From Lineus longissimus (taxonomy: Eukaryota; Nemertea; Pilidiophora; Heteronemertea; Lineidae), in assembly GCF_910592395.1 (NCBI RefSeq), contig NC_088314.1, forward strand, positions 11,224,001 to 11,288,000: DNA of 64,000 nt. The letters are read 5' to 3'. Position numbers and translations under genes: made by a program. Position 1 is the first letter of the stretch, and each line of letters opens with the position of its first letter. Shown here in pieces: positions 1-10,145 of the stretch. Below the pieces are notes generated by a model. That model searched no databases. It worked only from the letters and a program-made list of their open reading frames with translations, and had not been told where the DNA came from.

Positions 1-351
1 CGTGCGCACGAATGATTTTTCGGTCTTTTCCGAAGGTTTCTAGCAATGTTTTCTTGAGAATCACGTAATTCGCTGCTGAGGGTATGAGTGATCGAACAGA
101 GTCCAAAGCTTCACCTTCTAACAAACTGTATAGGTAATCAAAACGATTTGTACCAGAAATGTTCGAATTTTTGTCGATTTCCGCTGTGTATCGTTCCCAG
201 AATGGCAGTCAATCAGTAAGGTTACCATTGAAAGTCGGAAGCGTTAATTTTGGTAACTTTGAAGTAGCCACTAGACCTTTTGGCACTGATACTACTGGTT
301 TATCCATTGTTGACTTGAATTTAGCTAAAAAGTTCTTGGCTTTAACGATAT
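1..351 (-). pseudogene. BEL/Pao gag fragment (DUF1759-like), runs off window edge
   Basis: Read on the minus strand, a second gag frame starts with an ATG overlapping the stop of the upstream piece (tgATGA near 349-353). It continues through a proline/leucine stretch (LPKLTLPTF) and, after a stop near position 210, through FWERYTAEIDKN and a YLYSLLEGEA segment. This is the DUF1759 gag signature of BEL/Pao retrotransposons. Gag forms the particle that packages element RNA in the cytoplasm. The internal stop and the window edge mean only a piece is seen. Family assignment rests on motif recognition. Confidence 0.7.
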
Positions 352-663
352 TCATCTGATTATCGACGGACTTTTCACAAAAGCATCCTCGGCATCTCTA
401 GCAGCATCACCTTCGTCGATACTAACAAGATTAAATTCGATATTCTTATTCAGCTCCTTGATATCCGAAAAATTCTCCTCGAGGACTGCCAAAATCGTTT
501 GAACATTCACTATCTGTTCCAGTGTCGGGTGGTCTTTAGAAAGGATATCGGAAATCCTGTTCACTAACCGTGTGAAGTTGCGTCGTTTGTTCGTCCTCTG
601 CTGTTTCATTGTCTGCACGAGTTCTTTTGGTTCGACTCCTGGTTCTCCCTTGGGGTTGCTCAT
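352..663 (-). pseudogene. BEL/Pao gag N-terminal region
   Basis: A 103-residue open frame begins MSNPKGEPGVEPKELV and has the lysine/arginine-rich, heptad-like N-terminus typical of BEL gag proteins. Its ATG lies 24 nt downstream of a candidate primer-binding site (687-700), so the start is credible. It ends in a stop that overlaps the ATG of the next gag frame, which suggests one frameshift in an originally continuous gag. No host function is implied. Confidence 0.6.
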
Positions 664-686
664 GTTGAAAGGCTAACGAGAAAGCT

Positions 687-700
687 GGTCACGGCACCAA
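687..700 (-). other. Candidate primer-binding site of the BEL element
   Basis: On the minus strand, TTGGTGCCGTGACC follows TTTACA, a plausible LTR end, and precedes the gag ATG. This is the position of a tRNA primer-binding site. The LTR that should lie to its right is missing and is replaced within about 20 bp by a plus-strand Gypsy fragment, so a breakpoint lies at about 701-720. Confidence 0.5.
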
Positions 701-717
701 TTTGTAAACATCAATAC

Positions 718-1084
718 TAAAACACCAGATTCGCCATACCAACCGCTATTGCCGGGAGACAACGTGCGCATCCAAAACGGAAAAGTTTGGAAACCAGCAG
801 AAGTAGTTGGCAGAACAGACCAATCCAGATCCTACAACGTCAAGACAGCGAATGGAAACGTCCTCAGAAGGAACAGGAGCCACCTCAAGAAGATTCCAGA
901 CAACAGTGTTAGAACTGCAGATGAACAGTTTCCAATACCAATTGATAACAGTGGTCACAATCAGACCGACAATCAGAACATTCATATTCCACCAGTTGTT
1001 CATGTTGAAACCAGACGACCAGTTGTAACTAGGTCAGGTCGGGCAGTTAAACCAAATAGTAGATACAAAGACTATGTGAAGTAG
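718..1084 (+). pseudogene. Gypsy pol C-terminus (integrase tail)
   Basis: The open frame contains LLPGDNVRIQ, KVWKPAEVVGR and SYNVKTANGNVLRRNRSHLKK, then a basic RSGRAVKPNSRYKDYVK end. This is the DNA-binding integrase tail of Ty3/Gypsy polyproteins of the kind common in aquatic invertebrates. The catalytic parts are absent. The piece abuts the BEL fragment on the left without either element's LTR, so it is a rearranged remnant. Confidence 0.7.
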
Positions 1085-1911
1085 ACAGTCAAGTTTATTG
1101 TTCAAATGCTCACCCAACTATTTAAAGAGTCAGGACTGTGTGTATAATAGGTCACAGGACTATAATACTTTTACCAGGACTTTTCTTTTCAATAAAACGC
1201 ATGAGACGTTTGCGATCCCGCTTTCGTTTACTAAGACTTACATTTCATTCTCACTGGGGGCTCCCCTACCTTCCGAAATTGCTCTCCCAACTGCTGTAGC
1301 TTGTGATTCCTAGATCTTTTCCATTCGAACTTCAGTACTCATTTATCTCCAGAACCCTGGATGGCCCATGAGGACTGAGGTAAATATAGTCAGAGAGAAC
1401 GTAAATCAAGCTCCAGCTCATGAAGTTGAACAGTTGTTTTGAGACTCTGCGATTAGCAATTATTTCGAAACTGTCCTCCATGCAAGTTTGCCATTCGATA
1501 TCATTGCCATTGGTCCTCGGCTATTAGTATCCTGTGAATATCCATACATTGTCTTCTGCTGCATTGCAATTATCCTCACACGGGGCACCATGTTGTGGAT
1601 TCTGATCTCACTCTGACAGATGATATGCCATCTTGGATCAACTAAATTAGTTCCGAGAGAGGTCCAACAATTTGGCAAATGATATTGTAATTTTCATTTA
1701 AATAAAAAGTTACTTTGTGAAAGAATATGAATTGGACTTGTTAGAAATATCAAATTTGGAACAAATACATTGATAATCTGTAAGTACTGCGACCCATCAA
1801 CAGAATCTAAAGGCTGACCGGCGCACCTGGAAAAACTTCAATAAATGGCCTCCACTCTTTGATCAAAATCACCCATTCATATGCATTTTTTTCCTTTTTA
1901 CCACTTCACTA
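1085..1911. other. Non-coding stretch; probable Gypsy 3' end
   Basis: No convincing gene. Directly after the Gypsy tail there is an AATAAA at about 1191 followed by C/T-rich sequence, compatible with the element's 3' LTR. No matching second LTR is in the window, so its limits cannot be set. The rest is AT-rich with no recognised motif. Confidence 0.35.
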
Positions 1912-2022
1912 TGTTAAAGGATGATATTATCTTTCCATAGACACTGTACTGTGAGATGCAGCCATTTATTTCGTGGAATGTATCAATTATGCAGATTTGA
2001 GATATAGACAATAAAGTTAGTT
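1912..2022 (+). repeat. Copia 5' LTR, left part
   Basis: It starts TGTTAAAGGATGATATTATC and matches 26972-27080 until TTCCTGCTC, after which the two diverge completely. The LTR tail is lost; a tandem-repeat block takes its place up to the candidate primer-binding site at 21511-21525. Confidence 0.75.
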
Positions 2023-2290
2023 CCTGCTCCGTCATTGGGTGTGTATAAAACGAAGACCCAAAGACCGAAGATGGATGACCTCTGAAAAGTTAAAAAAGGA
2101 AGACCCCCAGTGGTAAATATGGAAGACCCTGAGAAAAAATCAATTAAGGCATTGAGACATTATACTCTAATTTCAGCTACATGTTCTACCCATCACTCTT
2201 CAACTTTACTGAAAAAAGAATGCTAGCAAGTGAACATTCAAGATTATACAGGGCCAAAACAAAAAAGTCCACAGGCAAATGTATACTATG
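2023..2290 (+). repeat. Left half of a tandem-repeat block split by the Gypsy element
   Basis: Contains ataaaacgaagaccc, two further gaagaccc-like stretches and aagattatacagggc. The same order recurs at 21205-21480. The block replaces the Copia LTR tail. The Gypsy element sits inside it, flanked by TAGA on both sides. No coding potential. Confidence 0.6.
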
Positions 2291-2294
2291 TAGA

Positions 2295-2667
2295 TGTAAT
2301 ATATATGAGCTATATGTGTTTATCGAGTTAAACTAGTAATTAAGTCTTTCACTGATTGGATTCAGTTAGAAAATGCAGGTTTTGATGATATTTACCTTGG
2401 TTGTCTGCTAAAGAGCAACCATCTTGGATAATGCATTGTGGTATTTGCCTAGCGACCTTAGCAACCAATCAGAAGCCAGTTTACAGTATTATAATTAGAT
2501 TGGTGATGTCATTACCCAAATATGGTATTTGTCAACAATCAAACATGTGGGTTTGTTGTGATTTGTGACTTGCGTCTTTTCAATGATTCAGAGTCCAGGT
2601 GTGAAGAGAACACATTGTGTTTTTATCTAAGAGCTGTGTTCTGTCAGTTATTTTCATAAGGATTACA
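2295..2667 (+). repeat. Gypsy 5' LTR
   Basis: TG...CA boundaries. Nearly identical to 20695-21070. The main difference is near position 28, where the 3' LTR has about 3 extra bases. It should hold the promoter and poly(A) signals; I cannot point to a definite TATA box. Confidence 0.92.
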
Positions 2668-2669
2668 TT

Positions 2670-2686
2670 TGGAGGTTCTACCAAGA
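2670..2686 (+). other. Gypsy primer-binding site
   Basis: TGGAGGTTCTACCAAGA begins 2 nt after the LTR end. TGG is the complement of a tRNA CCA end, so this is where minus-strand DNA synthesis would be primed. I cannot name the tRNA with confidence. Confidence 0.7.
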
Positions 2687-2696
2687 TTTATTCAGA

Positions 2697-3066
2697 ATGG
2701 ATGACCATGAAGTGAGAAATATGGATCTTGAAGGAGAAAATTCAGGAGAAAATTCAGTGAATTTGATAGGAAATTTGAAACAGGAAATCGAGATTCTGCA
2801 GTTGAAACTGAAATTGGCAGAGGCCAAGGCAAGTCAGACTTCATTAGGACTTGGCAGTTCTGTAAGTACAGTATCGGTAGATATAAAAGAAGCTCTTAAA
2901 AATGAATTTAAGATCTTGGGGCAGGTGGGTGATCCTGGCCAAAAGGATAAACTGACATATGTCACACTGATCAGGTAGGTCGAGTGTGGACTCAAAAAGG
3001 GTTATCCTTAGGAAGACATTGTAGCAGCTGTGATTAGATCGATCAGCCCAGGGTTAAAGCTAAGGA
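2697..3066 (+). pseudogene. Gypsy gag, N-terminal part
   Basis: The ATG at 2697 follows the leader. The product has a coiled-coil-like stretch (NLKQEIEILQLKLKLAEAKA), then EALKNEFKILGQVG and, after a +1 shift near 2972, VECGLKKGY, a stop, and EDIVAAVIRSISPGLKL. The last segment is a conserved capsid motif in this Gypsy group. The frame is broken by the shift and the stop, then physically interrupted at 3067 by an inverted-repeat element. Gag resumes at 4132. Confidence 0.75.
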
Positions 3067-4131
3067 CATTACCAGCAATCCCCAACTTTATTATGCCGCT
3101 GCTAAATGCAGGCGCTACGATCGAGTTTGACACGTGACCCAATTTAGCCAATCAGAGCGTTCATCGAATAATAAAATATATTTTTAGTACAAGAAATCAA
3201 TGCCTTGTGTCAGTTTTATGCCTTCAAGTTGTGGGTTCACAATTTTGAATGTGTTCCAGCTCATCAAAAGAACAGGGTTTTGTCTAGAATCACGGTTTTC
3301 CGAGTTTCTCCTTGTCAACACTGTCAGGACCCCCCCCCATTCTATCTACCTAGCCAACACCCAGACAGAGGTTACCAAATGACAGAGCTGAGAGAGCCCA
3401 AACATCTGAGGAATCCATGCAACAGCAAAAGCTTTGGCAAATATGCTGAAGGGAACGATGCAATATAATATTTCGGGCTTGGTCACCCGACTACCCCCCC
3501 TGACATGACCCTTCCCAGCCCTAGTGTCCCTAATTGAACCATCCAAAGCTAGGGATCTTAGGCCATTAAGTGGACAAATAAAGCAAGAACTTATCAAAGG
3601 TCAGTCATTCTCATATCTTCAAAGATCACTTGAGGTCCAGCTTTTCATGTATGTTGATGTTTGGACATATTCTCTCCTCAAATCCACTTGGGACGCCAAT
3701 TTGGACCCCCCTGTGGACATGGACAAATTTTCAATTTTCCCAATGGCATGTGTTTCAGTATACTCAGTATGATGCTGCCATCTGCAGGAGCTATCGGCAA
3801 ACTAAATATGCAAACTCTATGTGATTCAAAACGGCCACAGAAGTCGGCCAATTTTCATGTTTTCTTAGAATTTACATTAGGAAAAATTGCAATACATGTG
3901 GTATTTTCAACCCATATGTGGACATGGAAAAATTTTCACCAATCAACTCAAAATTTGGCCTGAAAATGCCTTGATAGTCATAGAATCACATACGCTATCG
4001 GCAACTAGGCTTTAGTTACACAGAAAGCTGTGAGATGTCTATCACCTCGATCTGCTATAGAAAACGTATGCTTGGCTTTGGAAGGGAGTTTGGCGCATGC
4101 GCAGCTAAAAGGTTGGGAATTGCTGGTAATG
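3067..4131. mobile_element. Inverted-repeat DNA element inside gag
   Basis: The ends are 20-bp inverted repeats with one mismatch (3067-3086 starts CATTACCAGCAAT; 4112-4131 ends ATTGCTGGTAATG). Removing it joins PGLKLR to SYLEGLEE in one reading frame, matching the expected capsid sequence, so the limits are good to about 1 bp. A target duplication of more than 1 bp is not visible. Short open frames inside look random. Two related stretches (about 3713-3760 and 3905-3950, sharing tgtggacatgga) suggest internal duplication. Superfamily unknown. Confidence 0.75.
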
Positions 4132-4699
4132 AGTTACCTAGAGGGGTTGGAGGAAATTAGTTGGAATTCTGCAAAGAGAGTGATAAGGTCACATTTTAGG
4201 GAAGGGAATGCAACTGATCTCTACAAAGAATTGTCAGAGCTGACACAGAGGAAGGACGAAAACGCGCCGAACTTTGCCATTAGATCTACGGACATTAGGC
4301 AGAAGATATTGTTTGCTTCGAAGGAAGACAACAACATTATATATAGTTCTGACCAAGTACAGAAAATGTTTCTTGTCAACAGGACTCACGTCGGATATGA
4401 TCAGAAACGAGTTAAAGCAGTCATTGAGTGGAGAGAACATCGAGGATGAGATTCTCCTGGAGAGGATAAACGTGGCTACACGTCTGGAGGGGGAGAGAGC
4501 AGCAAAGCTGTCGGGTGGTGGCAGCAAGGCGAAAGGACAAGCACATGCATCCGTAAAATGCATTCAGGAGAAGCCGGAAAAGGAGGACAAATTTGATCGT
4601 GAACTGAGGGAGATCAAAGCTCAGATTGCCGCATTACAGACAGGGAGGAATGACGGTCAGAAGGAGCAGAAAATCGGGATATTCCAGTTCAAAACATAG
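4132..4699 (+). pseudogene. Gypsy gag, capsid part
   Basis: The frame resumes with SYLEGLEEISWNSAKRVIRSHF, then NATDLYKELSELTQ and STDIRQKILFASK, the capsid core. Around 4340-4450 it shifts into another frame carrying GENIEDEILLERINVATRLEGERAAKL, then a lysine-rich linker and an ALQTGRN stretch before the nucleocapsid. Capsid would assemble the particle. At least one frameshift separates the two parts. Confidence 0.75.
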
Positions 4700-5216
4700 G
4701 ATTTCTGTATGCAAACGTTGCCAGGAATCCGGATGTATTCACTGTTTCTTCTGTTTCTCAGAGGAGCATTTCAGCAGAGGAATAAGGGAAACGGGAACGG
4801 GGCCCACTCACGGGATAGAGAGTAGGACCCCATAGTCACAAACAGGTGAAAGTGTTGTCCCACCGATATAAAGCTGGAGAATCGAATGCTACTGTGAGTC
4901 CTAGATTACAAGCAAAGTTAGTTAACTAAGTGGGAAAACAATGTCTGATAAAGTGTTGTTTAGACCAAGTTGAGACCGTTGCTTTATGGGATACAGGAGC
5001 TCAAGTTTCTGTTTATTCGGAATTGTGGTTGTCTAAGAATTTGCCAGAAGCAAAAGTGAGACCAATCGATGAACTGTTATTAGCTTGCGATTGACGGCAG
5101 CAAACGGGAAGGACATTCCTTTTAGAGGGTAGGCTGAATTACAATTCAAAGTGAAAGAACAATGCCTCGTTGTGCCTTTTCTAATCACGGAAGATGAAGG
5201 AGTACAACATCCTATA
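4700..5216 (+). pseudogene. Gypsy nucleocapsid and protease start
   Basis: A cysteine-rich segment (CKRCQESGCIHCFFCFSEEHFSRG) is a zinc-knuckle-type nucleocapsid region. Downstream is VALWDTGAQVSVYS with the aspartic protease DTGA motif at about 4990-5001, then VRPIDELLLACD with a stop, and CLVVPFLITEDEGVQHPI. The protease would cleave Gag-Pol. It stops at 5216, where a 10.6-kb transposon is inserted, and continues at 15843 with IIGYNV. There are several stops and frame changes. Confidence 0.75.
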
Positions 5217-5604
5217 CACAATTCCTAAAATTGACCTGCCGCCTATTATCAGTTCTGTAACTAGGAGGAAGTGACGTTGATAGAGGCAGCCTACATAATG
5301 ACCATAACACAATGTGTACTTTGAAGAGCATTATGAAGAGGGAAACTCTGCAATAAAATGGTATTAATTCGTTGAATAGGCACACCAAACATGCCAGGAA
5401 CTGGAAACTGAGTAAAGGTAAAGTTTTAGTGTTGATAATGGGCTTCTTTATGCATATCATGTGAGTTAAGTCACCATGAACATAGTTATAAACAACACAA
5501 CAGTAATGGACAGTGTGTGTTGTGTTGTAGTGTACATCTGCATTGTACATGTAGTATCAAGTATGCTGTAATAGTGTATGGCTCTGCCACTGATCATGAG
5601 CATG

Positions 5605-6548
5605 CAAGGAGGATACCGCGGTGACGTCACGGCTTTTCCAAGATGGCGCTGCATATTGTAAACAAACTCGATCCACGGCCAAGGGAAAATCAAGTCATCA
5701 AAAAAGTTAGATTTTTTGCATCATATCAGAGTTATTAGTACTTTTCTGCTATGAAATAAGTCTTCAGACAATAAGCTATCATTTGAATTATGAAAAGTGC
5801 TGTTTTGATGGGGAAAAATAGGGTTTTTTAAACCAAATAGCCGGGCACCGATCTTCCAAAATTAGCGATGGTTTCAAAACAGTCTCCCAGATATGGGGTA
5901 ATCTCTTCATTATCATAATGGGATTTGGAGGCATGTTTACAGATTTTACAAGTTCGAGACCTGTAATACCTAAAACTCGCATAGATCCCCATAGATTCCC
6001 TCTATTTGTCGAGTTAGCGCCCCTGTAAGATCATGCATTTTCGGACACTAGAACGAAATCTTCCTGCGGATATCGCGGTTTCGGTGATGATTTAAGGAGA
6101 AATTGACTGTTCTTAGAGTTGTATGGGACAGAAATGAGTTCATACTTCATGAATACATGAATATATTATGATATGGGCGGGCTTCTAAGTCAAAACAATA
6201 ACAAACTCAACTGCATCTCTACTGTATATTGCGTAGTGCATTGCCTAGTGTATTTCGTAGTGTATTTTAGCGGAGAGATTATTTCCGCACTTTGGCCACG
6301 CCAAACGTCTTTTTTATTCGTGGAAGTTAATCTGCTTTGTAAATTTTATTTTACACAGGAAGAATCCATACTAGGTATTGCAATATTTCATGTCTATTGG
6401 TGTTTTTGTGTACAAAAGCGCACCAGGCAGTGAGACGTGGAGATGTGTTCAGTACTGGTGCTGTCAGTAGACTGAATCTGATTGGCCATAGCGATCACTA
6501 ATATGGGTCGGGATCACGTGATGTGACGTCACCGCGGTATCCTCCTTG
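5605..6548. mobile_element. MITE with 26-bp perfect TIRs and 9-bp target duplication
   Basis: The left end (5605-5630) starts CAAGGAGGATACCGCGGTGA and the right end (6523-6548) is its exact reverse complement over 26 bp. ATGAGCATG flanks both sides (5596-5604, 6549-6557). The element is 944 bp. A 9-bp duplication fits MULE/Mutator-type transposases. Inside, an 86-codon frame (6173-6433) is hydrophobic and without known motifs, probably chance. Each TIR contains CCGCGG and TGACGTCA, two palindromes, so transcription factors may bind the ends. Confidence 0.88.
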
Positions 6549-7099
6549 ATGAGCATGAACATGTAGGCCTGGCATAGTATATTTTCTGTGGTGTGGTGGT
6601 AGGCCTATGGCTAATATACTATAGGCTATGTACTGTGTGCATAATGCCATTATTGTATTTAATGAAAACATGTAGCCTTATGATCATGATGCAATGGCAG
6701 GCAGCTAGCTACATGTAGGCTACTCTTTCTTGGGTCATGGCCCATGGCCACTATGATGGGCCTGCATGGAGAATAATGATAGCCAGATATCACAGCCCGG
6801 GATCACAGCACATGAGGCATGAGAGGCTGACCACATTTGTCATGTCTGCATGGAAAATGTTTGGGCAAGTCATAATTTTAAAAATTAACAAGACAAAATG
6901 ATGTCAATTGCCTATTTCAAGTTTTATTATTAAATGAGATCCAAATGCCGTCATATCACATGCAACATACATCCATGGCATAGTAATTCTTTTCACAAAG
7001 TACCTGTTTCACTCAAAATGATAGGATCATGTTTCAGTTTGGAACAACCGCTGTCTAACGTTACAAACAAGTGACCACGAATAAACCAGGTTTGCCGAA

Positions 7100-7171
7100 A
7101 TGGATATGGATAATAAATCAACAAACTCACAAGATCACAGCTATTACAATCCAGCAGGAAATGTTATGAAG
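7100..7171 (+). CDS. Candidate first coding exon of the THAP-encoding transposon gene
   Basis: The ATG in the context ccgaaATGg opens a 24-codon frame (MDMDNKSTNSQDHSYYNPAG...) that ends exactly at a GTACAT splice donor (7172). It joins in phase 0 to the THAP exon at 9636. The intervening intron, about 340 bp once the pogo-like element (7254-9378) and its TA are removed, received that element later. The peptide alone has no known domain. Splicing is inferred, not shown. Confidence 0.45.
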
Positions 7172-7253
7172 GTACATTTGTAATACAGTCAATATTCAGC
7201 AGTATACTACCCAAACTACTAGTACTATATATCTGTACTATTTACTTATAATA

Positions 7254-9378
7254 CTCGAGACTCGATCTTGTAAGGACAGACAATACTAGGATAAAGACAA
7301 TACAGTAAACCCACCTACTCCATGCGGTACTGAATAGGCTTTACCATTCCTATATGTACAAGGGCCAATGACTCGCTGGACTAAGGTCTAGGCGTCACAA
7401 CTGCACTGCATGTGCCCGCCATCGGTGATGTCATGAGTGTACATGTTTTGTGAGGCCTGGGGACTGGACACAATAAACCTTGAATTGGATTCTGCAGAGC
7501 ACGCATGTACTGTTTGTTGCTGAGGTTAACCGGTTTAATTGAGTAGAACGGCTAAAACCAGCCACATGTCAACATACAGGGTGACCCAGCAAATACGATT
7601 TGACATTTTCAATGAAGTCCTATCTGGGGTCCTTTACACCTACGCCTAATCCAGTTCATGTTCAGGGTCAAGGAATGCCATTCCATCCTCCTGATCATCA
7701 TTGCCATCGGCAGGTAATTGGAGCGGTCCGTCGTCAATGTTGTCTGGACGAAAAGCCGTCTCAAAGCCATTGACGACGACCTGGACCTCTTCCTGCTTCC
7801 CATGCCCGACATACAATGTTGATCACATTAACTAAGGAAATCTGGTCACAGGCACCCTGTTCATTAGTGTTTCTACTTTTCCAGTCCTTCCATTCTTTCC
7901 TGGCATGTTTCTTAAACGATGCCATAACAGACACATCTAAAGGCTGTGCAATTGAGGTACACCCCGCAGGTACCAAATCTCTGATTCCCCCCAGTTCCAT
8001 CACTGCGTTCCCAAAGACCTCTGTTAGATGAACTCTGTATCGGTCCACGATAATAAAGAACTGATCGCAGTTTTCTCTCTGCACATGCGGCTCAAGAACA
8101 GTATCTGTCCAGTGTTCAATGGTGTCTTGCCTCATCCAGCCAGTATCAGAAGTGGTAACTTTCACATTATGTGGCAGTTCTTGCTGAGCAACTTGCTCCA
8201 TCTGCCTCACAAATCCACGACGAGGAAATGTTATGTGAGCTGGAAGTTTTACTCCTGTAGCAGCAATGCACAATGTAACGGTGCAACCTAACTTGGCATT
8301 TGCACGAGATGTCCGGATATCGACCGATTGTGCCCCTGTGGTTTCACATGTATACACAGGACGACAATCCAATAGCAAGAAAGTTTCATCCATGTTGAAA
8401 AAGAATCCCATTGGTATCTGAAACTGTTCAACTACCCCAGCGACATCATTTCTGAATTGCGCGACTCTAGCTGCGGCGTCTGCAGGGATCGTAGTGGTGT
8501 TTTTATTAGTCTTCCGAAAAGAAATGTTCTTTCTCTTCATGAAATCGGTCACCCAACCTGCTGAGGCGTGGAATTCATGCCGAATCGGTCTAGAACGGAC
8601 AATTTCATTCCGTCTCTCTTCTGCCAAGTTGTCCCACCACGTTTGGAAAAGATCAAGTGCTTTTACTTGGAGGTCCGAGACAGACACAACCAGACGCTTT
8701 TGCCTTTCACCTATGAACCACTCATGGACATTAGTTTCTACTTCAGGCCATGTTCCGACATGATTTTCTCGTATTTTACGAATTTTACCATTTTTCTCTA
8801 ACAGTACGGCATCTAGCTCCTCTCGGTCCCATTTCCGAAAGGTGGAGGGCGGAATTCTGTGATGATTTACAAATTCATCACTACTGGCGACTGTCCCGTT
8901 CTCCAAGGCCTCTTCACAATCGGTTAGATACCGAATTTTTTCACTGATACCGTAGCTACGTCGACGCTTTCTTAGCGGTGGTACATCCATGACAGCACAT
9001 GTAGGCCTACAGCAAGCCAGAGTGTGCAGGCCAAAAATGACATGACAGTAACGGCTTATGAAGATGACCCAGTAAAGGTCAGCTAGGCCTATAAACCTCA
9101 TCAATTTCATAATGCAATAGTATTGTGAAGAATTCGGAAGACTCGCCCATGACAATTGGCCTACAATTCCAGGTTACCACTCTGATCTGCATGACATCAC
9201 AGAGTTGGACTTGTCCAAGAGTGGTGGTTACCTGCAGGGTTGATCGGACACATTGATTTTGGTCCTAGGAGTCGCGTGGCCCCTCTACACAAAAGAAAGT
9301 AACGCCTATTCAGTACCGCGTGGAGTGGGTGGGTTTACTGGGGTTGTATTGTCTGTCCTTACAAGATCGAGTCGAGAG
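7254..9378 (-). mobile_element. Pogo-like DNA transposon, 2.1 kb
   Basis: Long inverted repeats of about 90 bp (7254-7345 and 9300-9378; shared core ACTCGATCTTGTAAGGACAG) surround a single transposase gene on the minus strand. TA lies on both sides (7252-7253, 9379-9380), the duplication expected of Tc1/mariner/pogo elements. The arms have drifted slightly (CTCGAGACTCG against CTCTCGACTCG) and the gene has one frameshift, so the copy is probably inactive but not old. It sits in the intron between the two THAP-gene exons. Confidence 0.85.
7646..8990 (-). pseudogene. Pogo-like DDE transposase (one frameshift)
   Basis: The chosen start at 8990 gives MDVPPLRKRRRSYGISEKIR, a basic N-terminus with a helix-turn-helix region (residues ~10-55) and a second DNA-binding segment to ~160. 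The DDE_1 catalytic core follows: FNMDETFLLLD (D201), FFIIVDRYRVH (D316), CTSIAQPLDVSVMASFK (D352), with 35 residues between the last two aspartates. Near 7790 the frame shifts by one base; the native C-terminus (NGFETAFRPDN...ehelD) continues in the neighbouring frame to a stop at 7646-7648. Transposases of this family act in the nucleus, cutting at their own TIRs and inserting at TA. All three catalytic aspartates are present, so only the frameshift is an obvious defect. Confidence 0.88.
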
Positions 9379-9635
9379 TATTGTCAAGATATCAAGATAT
9401 CAAATGCATTTCAAAAAGCGCTGATTGTATATATCAATCTCTTTGAAATGCATTTAATTGAGAGGAGCTCAATGAAATACTGAGTACTCTTGGCGTCAAT
9501 TACAGAAACAAACCATGTTATCTAATGTTTCTTTGAACAAGTAAGTTCACACAATTGCTTGTTTTGCCAAGAATCTTAACAGTTTGACGAAAATTATTAA
9601 GATTGTTATTAACTGGGGATTATTCTTGTCTTCAG

Positions 9636-9747
9636 CAACCTCCCAAGAGTCACAGATATTGCTGTGTACCTCACTGCACCAGTCGTGGTTACAACAAAGA
9701 TGATGAGCATGGTGAAAAATTGCACCACTTCAGATTTCCATATTTTT
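9636..9747 (+). CDS. THAP-type zinc-finger exon of the composite transposon
   Basis: After a good acceptor (cttgtcttcag at 9625-9635) the frame reads QPPKSHRYCCVPHCTSRGYNK and then GEKLHHFRFP. CCVPHC plus FRFP are the hallmarks of the N-terminal half of a THAP C2CH DNA-binding domain. A donor-like GGTGCAAAT follows at about 9748; without splicing the frame ends after LVVQLY. The second half of the domain (a conserved W and CxxH) is not found nearby, probably because the retrotransposon at 9856 interrupts the gene. In transposons, THAP domains bind the element ends. Confidence 0.6.
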
Positions 9748-9855
9748 TGGTGCAAATACTAGTAGTACAACTGTATTGATGCTTTCTCTTTTTCTGTATC
9801 TATTATCCTTGAAAATACATACTACTAATGTCATTGGCATTAAAATATTTTTGCG

Positions 9856-10069
9856 CCAGTTAGGGTAGAACACAACGACAAAGCAACACCGATATCCAAT
9901 CCAACGCAACTTTAATGTGAGACAAAATAAGCACACGACCAACCAGTCGTAGGGCTGAACTTAGAGTGGCCTAACATACATACATGTACATGCATACACA
10001 AATAGTATTAGGGCAATTACAACAATACATAAAAGGGTGTTATTAACAACAATACGACAATTACTGGCG
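9856..10069 (-). repeat. 3' LTR of the compact retrotransposon
   Basis: Identical to 14783-14996. Because the element reads on the minus strand, this left copy is the 3' LTR. Its element-internal border follows the purine tract at about 10071-10085. Confidence 0.88.
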
Positions 10070-10145
10070 CAACCTCTTTTTCTTTTAGAAAGATGATAGT
10101 GAGAGTCCAATATATTCACGAATGATCATGAGAATGAGGTTTGAA

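Noticed and set aside
6173-6433. Hydrophobic 86-codon frame inside the 9-bp-duplication MITE
   Set aside because: AT-rich composition explains the hydrophobicity; no start context or motif.
7254-9378. Pogo-like transposase as the transposase of the surrounding 10.6-kb element
   Set aside because: It has its own ~90-bp inverted repeats and TA duplication, unlike the CACAATTCC ends and TATA duplication of the host element.
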